A stretch of DNA of 64,000 nt from Pseudoalteromonas sp. FUC4. GTDB lineage: Bacteria; Pseudomonadota; Gammaproteobacteria; Enterobacterales; Alteromonadaceae. The stretch spans positions 527,958 to 591,957 of the forward strand of contig NZ_SEUI01000003.1 in NCBI RefSeq assembly GCF_008370255.1, written 5' to 3'. Position numbers and translations under genes: made by a program. Of this stretch, positions 58,901 through 64,000 are shown in pieces (position 1 is the stretch's first letter; each line of letters opens with the position of its first letter). The notes under the pieces were generated by a model that was given only the letters and a program-made list of their open reading frames with translations, had not been told where the DNA came from and did not search any database.

Positions 58901-61444
58901 AACAACAGCACGCCAACAATTAGCGGGACATCGAACGCGCCAGCAGGCACGGTTATAACGATTAACGTCACGGATGCAGAGAATACAGAAACGTTCACCG
59001 CCACAGTGCAAGCCGACGGCAGCTGGTCAGCAGATGTACCGAACGCACTGACTGATGGTGAGCTTACTATTGAAGCCAGCGTGAGCGATAGCGCAGGCAA
59101 CACGACTACATTAAGTGAAACCGCAACACTCAACACCACTGCACCAAGCATTAGTATTAATGCCTTGGTTGATACCAACGACACCACGCCAACCATTAAT
59201 GGTACAAGCGGTGCGGCAGATAACACCACCATTAGCTTAACGTTTGAAGACAGTGCAGGGAATATTACGACTGTTGATACAACCGTCACCGGTGGCGTAT
59301 GGAGCGTTGATGCACCAGCTGATTTAGCCGAAGGCGAATATACTGTCACCGCAGAGGTAGACGATGGCCTAGGTAATATCGGCAGCGCCACCGAGACTGG
59401 GCAGATAGACCTTACTGGCCCGAGCCTTGTTATTACCGACAACGGTGTAGGCAACGACGCCACGCCAACGATTGCAGGCACCAGCGATGCACCGCAAGGC
59501 AGTGAAGTCACTATTGTTGTCATCGACAGCAACGGTACAGCGCAAACAATGAGCGCCACCGTATTAGCCAATGGCACGTGGTCAATCCATGTACCGGAAG
59601 CACTTGCAGAAGGTGCATACACTATTAGCGCGAGTATTGAAGATGTGGCAGGCAACGACACCACGGCCACAGGCACTGGTGAAATAGATACCATTGCACC
59701 GACACTTGCACTTACCAGCCCAGGCTCAAGTAACGACGTAACCCCAACGTTAAGCGGCACAAGCGATGCCGTTGAAGGCACCGTTATTAACTTCACGGTA
59801 GTGGACGATCAAGGCAATACACAAACCTTTACCACCACGGTTGATGCTGATGGCAACTTCTCAGTGGAAGTACCGACTGCATTGGCTGAAGGGCCATACA
59901 GCATCGAAGCAAGTATTAGTGATGTGGCAGGCAACAGCACCGATATTACTGGCAGCGGTAACATTGATACCACCGCACCAAGTGTGAGTGTGGATGCGCC
60001 AATACTCACCAACGACAGCACGCCCACAGTGACAGGCACCAGTGATGCACCTAACAGCACCCTCACGGTGACGTTTACAGATGCAGCAAATGCCACTCAA
60101 AGCATTGATGTACAAACCGATGCCAATGGTAACTGGAGTGCGACACCAACGACTGATTTAGCCGAAGGGAATTATAGCGTCAGCGCCAGCATCACCGATG
60201 CTGCAGGCAACACAGGTACAGGTACAGATACAGGCGAAGTAGACGTAACTCCACCGGCACTTGCCTTTACGCCAACGTTTGAACTTGGTTTATTGGTTAC
60301 CTTAAGTGGTACGTCTGACTTGCCAGCAGGCAGTGAAATTACTATTACCGAGCAACTTGTTAATGGGGGGATTGGTGCAACATATACCACTACAACGGAT
60401 GCAGATGGCAACTGGTCATTAGTCGGATTAGATGTATCATTGCTGGATGTTGGCTCAGTGATTGCCACAGCCACCGATGCAGCCGGTAATACCCGTACAA
60501 TTAGCTCAGACGACTTTGATAACACACCGCCAACACTCACGGTTGATGTTGCAGCACAAAGCGATAGCAACACGCCAATCATAAGCGGCACAAGTGACGC
60601 AGGTGAGGGTGCGCAAGTGACCATAGTGGTCACTGATAGCGACGGCAACCCACAAACCATCACAGCGCTTGTGGATGCAAATGGCGATTGGAGTGCCACT
60701 CCAACCACACCATTAAGTGAAGGTGAAAGCACGATTGAAGTGAGCGTACGCGATAGCGTAGGCAACGAAACCACCGTGAGTGATACCACCACTATCGACA
60801 CGCAAGCGCCAACGCTCACCATTCAAAACGTGGGCGATGTTAGTGATTTAACACCCGAGCTGCAGGGCACCAGTAATGAAATTGGTGGCACCGTAACACT
60901 CACTATCACCGACAGCGACGGCATAGTGCAAACCATTACCACCACCGTTGAAAGTGATGGCCACTGGAACGTTGAAATCCCAAGTGCGCTTGCGCAAGGT
61001 GATTTTAGCGTTGTTGCCAGTATTACGGATGCGGCAGGCAACGAGAGCACAGCAAACAGCAGTGGTAATGTGGATACTATTACGCCAATCGTCACCGTGG
61101 ATGCACTGGGCCTTGGCAACGACAGCACGCCAGTGATTACTGGTACCTCAACAGAGCCTGAAGACACCGTTGTAAACATTGTTATTACCGACAGTAATGG
61201 TGATGAGCACCCAATCACCGCCACCGTGGATGCAAACGGTGAATGGCAAGCAATCAGCCCTGAATTACCGGATGGAAGCTACACCGTGCAAGCCAGTATT
61301 ACTGATGCGGCAGGAAACACCGGCGGCGCCGTTCAATCAGGCACCCTTGATACCTTAGCACCGACATTGACACTGGATACCGTGGGCGCCACGAACAACA
61401 GCACGCCAACAATTCGGCGGCGCCGTTCAATCAGGCACCCTTGA
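52964..61444 (+). CDS. Giant LapA/BpfA-type biofilm adhesin, N-terminal part (frame broken)
   Basis: The reading frame is 2826 codons. Residues 1-120 resemble the LapA retention module ('VVIDIQGSAGVVLDDGSVRALNVGD'). A TAAG motif at 131-134 ('EATAAGGGN') is the expected LapG cut site. About 28 tandem Ig-like domains of 92-100 residues follow, each with a 'TNDTTPTISGT'-like start and a 'VTDAAGN' core. The first 17 are diverse and the rest belong to 831-residue higher-order units. The frame ends at 61444 in a short unrelated tail ('RRRRSIRHP') caused by a 94-bp tandem duplication. The protein as read would lack its C-terminal secretion signal. GAGG precedes the ATG. Confidence 0.88.
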   Translation: MEANQLVVIDIQGSAGVVLDDGSVRALNVGDIITVGDLVVTAIKSSLQIDVQGETLSIPANQKVKITPDLLAKEARDSSETTVFDESLDEAIASLDLEAEQNPSTAANSDVTDFLDALEGDGDILDNLEATAAGGGNAAGADGGSSFVQLTRISESVDPSSVTFDSSFDQGATEAFNLRDTSDGIVPDSTTASISLNEQGITNSSQPTITGTSENLIGETVNVTVTDVDGNSQVVSVVIGPDGTFEITLPTPIADGPVTVVVEATDPVGNPINDTISIEVDTTAPLIAIDPVADSASQTVTVTGTVSGLNTGDNVLVTLTDSAGTVQTIVTQVDAQGNWVITTTSPLSEGEFTVSAVAVDAAGNQAIDQALANVDLTAPVITVNVIDETNNSTPPLVGTTNGVLEGTQVTITVTDSAGQVQTLTALTQQDGSWSVEVGTPLPEGGFTVDAQVSDSVGNLALASDAGVIDLTAPSVQINNINDTQDTTPTITGNAQDVPAGSVISVVITDFDGQTQTLLTQTNADGDWSIDVTTPLAEGQFEVDASVSDAAGNQAQASSQGVVDLTNPDISVTAIADTNDTTPTFVGRVEDAPAGSVITVLVTDINGNVQTLTTLLNEDGTWSVDANEILPGGEFTATASVSDAAGNEASAQTNGEITFAPISIQIDAIANTNDTTPFLSGNTGNVPAGTTITLTITASDGSTFTLLAVTQEDGSWSAQVTQPLPEGDFTVVAAVVDDSGNEAQASTVGNVDLTVSINFIIDTNDTTPTISGSTQDVEPGAVVTVTFTGSDGVAETVQVVTGADGSWSIEASNELVEGQFSVIATVTDAAGNTASASETGEIDLTDPAITINPIEDTNDVTPSVSGNVIDVPAGTEVTLVITDSEGNEQTLTTMTNADGTYTADIVADLSEGDFTVTASVSDTAGNSSTATVTGTVDLTAPSVTINNIADTNDTTPTLTGSTQGLASGSEVTLIITDSLGAEQQLVTTISADGTWSIEIPTALSEGDFTVTANVSDNAGNAAQDSQLGSVDTTSPLVTINDFADSNDTTPTFSGTTSDVAPGSLVSVLVTDANGESQTLTAVVSEDGTWQVGAIQAVAEGDFTITATVTDSAGNEASASTTGIIDNAAPTVIIDPVGDTNDTTPTISGSATSEPEGTVVTITVTDEAGNPQTITTEVQADGTFSVDVPNELSEGEFTVEVSVTDTAGNETIATTIGEIDTAAPIVIIDPVGDTNDTTPTISGTATGEPEGTVVTITVTDEAGNPQTITTEVQADGSFSVDVTNELSEGEFTVEVSVTDTAGNETTATTTGEVDTAAPSVIIDPVGDTNDTTPTISGTATGEPEGTVVTITVTDEAGNPQTITTEVQADGTFSVDVPNELSEGEFTIEVSVTDNAGNETTATTTGEVDTTAPIVTINALGDTSDTTPSISGTVSGEPAGSTITLTVTDANGAVQTITAQVIADGSWTVEVPVALAEGSYSVDASISDSAGNEGTASALGTIDTSALTITVDVIGETNDQTPQINGDTFNAQVGSQVEVQITDSAGAVINLITTVDVNGLWSVTPLADLAEGTILISATVTDLGGGTANAELDAVIDITPPTIQVNELETSNDTTPVISGNTTGVVSGTAISLTVTDSQGVVRTFSATTDADGNWSVELSQELASGDYSVEAEVSDAAGNSASTMATGNIDTSGPSLTVDFDTVTNDSTPTISGTSDADVGTSITVVITDENGVEQTLSTTVDVNGNWEVTPQTDLNEGDNTIEVSVSDEAGNTTTVTDTITLDTQAPTLTIQNVGDVSDLTPELQGTSNEIGGTVTLTITDSDGVVQTITTTVESDGHWNIEIPGALAQGDFSVVASIKDAAGNESTANSSGNVDTITPVVTVDALGLGNDSMPVVSGTSTEPEGTVVNIVITDSNGDEYPITATVDANGDWQAISPELPDGSYSVQASITDAAGNTGGAVQTGTLDTLAPTLTLDTVGATNNSTPTISGTSNAPAGTVITINVTDAENTETFTATVQADGSWSADVPNALTDGELTIEASVSDSAGNTTTLSETATLNTTAPSISINALVDTNDTTPTINGTSGAADNTTISLTFEDSAGNITTVDTTVTGGVWSVDAPADLAEGEYTVTAEVDDGLGNIGSATETGQIDLTGPSLVITDNGVGNDATPTIAGTSDAPQGSEVTIVVIDSNGTAQTMSATVLANGTWSIHVPEALAEGAYTISASIEDVAGNDTTATGTGEIDTIAPTLALTSPGSSNDVTPTLSGTSDAVEGTVINFTVVDDQGNTQTFTTTVDADGNFSVEVPTALAEGPYSIEASISDVAGNSTDITGSGNIDTTAPSVSVDAPILTNDSTPTVTGTSDAPNSTLTVTFTDAANATQSIDVQTDANGNWSATPTTDLAEGNYSVSASITDAAGNTGTGTDTGEVDVTPPALAFTPTFELGLLVTLSGTSDLPAGSEITITEQLVNGGIGATYTTTTDADGNWSLVGLDVSLLDVGSVIATATDAAGNTRTISSDDFDNTPPTLTVDVAAQSDSNTPIISGTSDAGEGAQVTIVVTDSDGNPQTITALVDANGDWSATPTTPLSEGESTIEVSVRDSVGNETTVSDTTTIDTQAPTLTIQNVGDVSDLTPELQGTSNEIGGTVTLTITDSDGIVQTITTTVESDGHWNVEIPSALAQGDFSVVASITDAAGNESTANSSGNVDTITPIVTVDALGLGNDSTPVITGTSTEPEDTVVNIVITDSNGDEHPITATVDANGEWQAISPELPDGSYTVQASITDAAGNTGGAVQSGTLDTLAPTLTLDTVGATNNSTPTIRRRRSIRHP
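53354..53365 (+). other. Predicted LapG cleavage motif (TAAG) in the adhesin
   Basis: Codons 131-134 encode Thr-Ala-Ala-Gly, the di-alanine motif cut by LapG in LapA of Pseudomonas fluorescens. It lies just after the N-terminal retention module and before a Gly-rich linker. Confidence 0.7.
56342..57187 (+). repeat. Three near-identical 282-bp tandem repeats in the adhesin
   Basis: The sequence around GTAGGTGATAC recurs at 56366, 56648 and 56930, a period of 282 bp (94 codons). The three encoded Ig-like domains ('VIIDPVGDTNDTTPTISG') differ at only a few residues, unlike neighbouring domains, so they were recently duplicated. Confidence 0.85.
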
Positions 61445-61508
61445 TACCTTAGCACCGACATTGACACTGGATACCGTGGGCGCCACGAACAACAGCACGC
61501 CAACAATT
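61321..61508 (+). repeat. 94-bp exact tandem duplication causing a frameshift
   Basis: Bases 61321-61414 are repeated exactly at 61415-61508. Because 94 is not a multiple of three, the adhesin frame shifts and meets a stop at 61444. Units 1 and 3 show no such duplication at the corresponding place, as far as the window reaches. Confidence 0.95.
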
Positions 61509-64000
61509 AGCGGGACATCGAACGCGCCAGCAGGCACGGTTATAACGATTAACGTCACGGATGCAGAGAATACAGAAACGTTCACCGCGACAGTGCAAGC
61601 CGATGGCAGCTGGTCAGCGGATGTACCAAACGCACTGACTGATGGTGAGCTTACTATTGAAGCAAGCGTAAGCGACAGCGCAGGTAACACCACCACATTA
61701 AGCGAAACCGCGACGCTAAACACTACCGCACCAAGCATTAGCATTAATGCCTTGGTTGACACCAACGACACCACGCCAACCATCAATGGTACAAGCGATG
61801 CAGCAGATGGCACCACCATCAGCTTAACGTTTGAAGACAGTGCAGGGAATATTACGACTGTTGATACGACCGTCACCGGTGGCGTATGGAGCGTTGATGC
61901 ACCAACTGATTTAGCTGAAGGTGAATACACGGTCACCGCCGAAGTAGATGACGGCCTAGGAAATATAGGCAGTGCCACCGAGACAGGGCTGATAGACCTT
62001 ACTGGCCCGAGCCTTGTTATTACCGACAACGGTGTAGGCAACGACACTACGCCAACGATTGCAGGTACCAGCGATGCACCGCAAGGCAGTGAAGTCACTA
62101 TTGTTGTCACCGACAGCAACGGCGTAGCGCAAACCATGAGTGCCACCGTACTTGCTAATGGTACGTGGTCAATTCCTGTACCGGTAGCACTTGCAGAAGG
62201 TGCATACACTATTAGCGCGAGTGTTGAAGATGTGGCAGGTAACAACACCACCGCCACAGGCACGGGTGAAATAGATACCATTGCACCGACACTTGAGTTA
62301 ACCAGCCCTGGTTCAAGTAACGACGTCACCCCAACGTTAAGTGGCACCAGTGATGCCCCTGAGGGCACTGTGATCAGCTTCACCGTAACGGATGATTTAG
62401 GGGCCGAGCAAACGTTCACCACCACGGTTGATGCTGATGGCAACTTCTCAGTGGAAGTACCGACAGCATTGGCCGAAGGCCCTTACAGCATCGAAGCGAC
62501 TATTAGCGATGCAGCGGGTAACAGCAACGATATTACTGGCAGCGGTAACATCGATACCACCGCACCAAGTGTGAGCGTGGATGCACCAGCACTCACCAAC
62601 GACAGTACCCCAACAGTGACAGGCAGCAGTGATGCGCCTAACAGCACCATCACGGTGACGTTTACTGACGCTGCGAATGCAGTTCAAACCATTGACGTAC
62701 AAACAGATATCAACGGTAACTGGAGTGCCACTCCAACAACTGACTTAGCTGAAGGCAACTACAGTGTTAGCGCCAGCATAACCGATGCAGCAGGCAATAT
62801 CGGCACAGGTACAGACAGTGGCGAAGTGGATATTACTCCACCGGCGCTTGCCTTTACGCCAACGTTTGAACTTGGTTTATTGGTTACTTTAAGTGGTACG
62901 TCTGACTTGCCTGCAGGCAGTGAAATTACCATTACCGAGCAGCTTGTTAACGGGGGGATTGGTGCAACATACACCACCACAACAGATGCAGATGGCAATT
63001 GGTCATTAGTGGGTCTGGATGTATCGTTACTTGATGTTGGCTCAGTGATCGCCACAGCCACCGATGCAGCCGGTAACACGCGAACAATTAGCTCAGACGA
63101 CTTTGATAACACACCACCCACGCTTACTGTTGAGGTTGACGCACAAAGCGATAGCAATACCCCAGTTATTAGCGGCACGAGCGATGCGGGCGAAGGCGCG
63201 CAAGTTACTATTGTGGTGACTGACAGCGATGGCAACCCACAAACCATCACAGCGCTTGTGGATGCAAATGGCGATTGGAGTGCGACACCAAGTACACCGC
63301 TAAGCGAAGGCGAAAGCACGATTGAAGTGAGCGTACGCGATAGCGTAGGCAACGAAACCACCGTGAGTGAAACCACCACTATCGACACGCAAGCGCCAAC
63401 GCTCACCATTCAAAACGTGGGCGATGTTAGTGATTTAACACCCGAGCTGCAGGGCACCAGTAATGAAATTGGTGGCACCGTAACACTCACTATCACCGAC
63501 AGCGACGGCATAGTGCAAACCATTACCACCACCGTTGAAAGTGATGGCCACTGGAACATTGAGATTCCAGGTGCGCTTGCGCAAGGTGATTTTAGCGTTG
63601 TTGCCAGTATTACGGATGCTGCAGGCAATGAGAGCACAGCAAACAGCAGTGGTAATGTGGACACCATCACCCCGGTTGTCACCGTGGATGCACTGGGCCT
63701 TGGCAACGACAGCATGCCAGTTGTTAGTGGTACCTCAACAGAGCCTGAAGGCACCGTTGTAAACATTGTTATTACCGACAGTAATGGTGATGAGCACCCA
63801 ATCACCGCCACCGTGGATGCAAACGGTGAATGGCAAGCAATCAGCCCTGAATTACCGGATGGAAGCTACACCGTGCAAGCCAGTATTACTGATGCGGCAG
63901 GAAACACCGGCGGCGCCGTTCAATCAGGCACCCTTGATACCTTAGCACCGACATTGACACTGGATACCGTGGGCGCCACGAACAACAGCACGCCAACAAT
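61416..64000 (+). CDS. Giant adhesin, continuation in shifted frame, runs off right edge
   Basis: From 61416 the codon phase differs by one from the upstream part. It reads without interruption to the window end: 'GGAVQSGTLDTLAPTLTLD', then domains 3-9 of the nine-domain unit, then domains 1-2 and the start of 3 of the next unit. No independent start codon with ribosome-binding site is expected, so this is the rest of the same adhesin gene. The C-terminal part, including any RTX region and type I secretion signal, lies outside the window. If the 94-bp duplication is an assembly error, this and the upstream CDS are one gene of more than 11 kb. Confidence 0.8.

Larger units (their letters stand above)
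58321..64000 (+). repeat. 2493-bp higher-order repeat (nine Ig-like domains per unit)
   Basis: Unit 1 is 58321-60813, unit 2 is 60814-63400, and unit 3 starts at 63401 and leaves the window. Anchor sequences such as GATGTTAGTGATTTAACACC recur 2493 bp apart between units 1 and 2, and 2587 bp (2493 + 94) between units 2 and 3. Each unit encodes nine Ig-like domains in the same order, including one atypical domain ('LAFTPTFELGLLVTLSGT'). Confidence 0.88.

Noticed and set aside
55123..64000. Many long minus-strand open frames (up to 338 codons) opposite the adhesin
   Set aside because: They are low-complexity Ser/Val/Pro mirror translations of the Ig-like repeats, recur once per repeat unit, and lack ribosome-binding sites or recognisable domains.
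52964..64000. Repeats as a possible CRISPR array
   Set aside because: Periods are 282 bp and 2493 bp, in frame with coding sequence, with no short palindromic repeats, spacers or cas genes.

Overview
This window looks like chromosomal DNA of a marine gammaproteobacterium of the Pseudoalteromonas type (order Alteromonadales). The reasons are the low GC content, a conserved gene order (nadB | rpoE-rseABC-lepA-lepB-rnc-era-recO-pdxJ | barA | rlmD-relA-mazG-pyrG-eno | mutH | rppH-ptsP-TSUP-lgt-thyA-galU), a Vibrio/Shewanella-like long ThyA, FlgO/FlgP/FlgT flagellar proteins and a Lap/Bpf-type biofilm adhesin locus. The genus is inferred from protein resemblance and gene order; no database was searched.

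Bases 1-32500 are mostly housekeeping. They hold a DUF481 outer-membrane protein, a small PH-like membrane protein, slyD, ygfZ, sdhE-ygfX and nadB, then the sigma-E operon (with a visible sigma-E-type promoter) running into the lepA-lepB-rnc-era-recO-pdxJ block. Next come the BarA hybrid kinase, the RNA methyltransferase/stringent-response/nucleotide block, mutH, and the rppH-to-galU block. Three MITE-like elements with terminal inverted repeats sit in intergenic gaps (8106-8311, 23265-23426, 32538-32897). A cluster of DnaA-box-like sequences lies between mutH and rppH.

Bases 33000-43700 are more accessory. Five consecutive small lipoprotein genes (two SPOR-type paralogues, three FlgO-type paralogues) are followed by tRNA-Arg(CCU), a DUF4303-like protein and a DHH phosphoesterase. 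An OxyR-centred redox module follows: a peroxiredoxin-glutaredoxin fusion, a dihydrolipoamide-dehydrogenase-like flavoprotein and oxyR, with a perfect OxyR half-site motif in the divergent promoter. Then come divergent flgT and flgP. Sigma-54-type promoter sequences precede flgT, flgP and the FlgO-type genes, which suggests one flagellar regulon in two places.

Bases 43777-64000 form a complete c-di-GMP-controlled adhesin locus: lapG (periplasmic protease), lapD (c-di-GMP receptor), a LuxR-type regulator, a type I secretion system (lapC, lapB and a TolC-OmpA fusion), and a giant repetitive adhesin with an N-terminal retention module and a TAAG LapG-type cleavage motif. The adhesin runs off the right edge. 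It contains a 2493-bp higher-order repeat of nine Ig-like domains. A 94-bp exact tandem duplication at 61321-61508 breaks its reading frame. This could be a real phase-breaking event or a repeat-induced assembly error; the homologous point in the next repeat unit falls almost exactly on the window edge.
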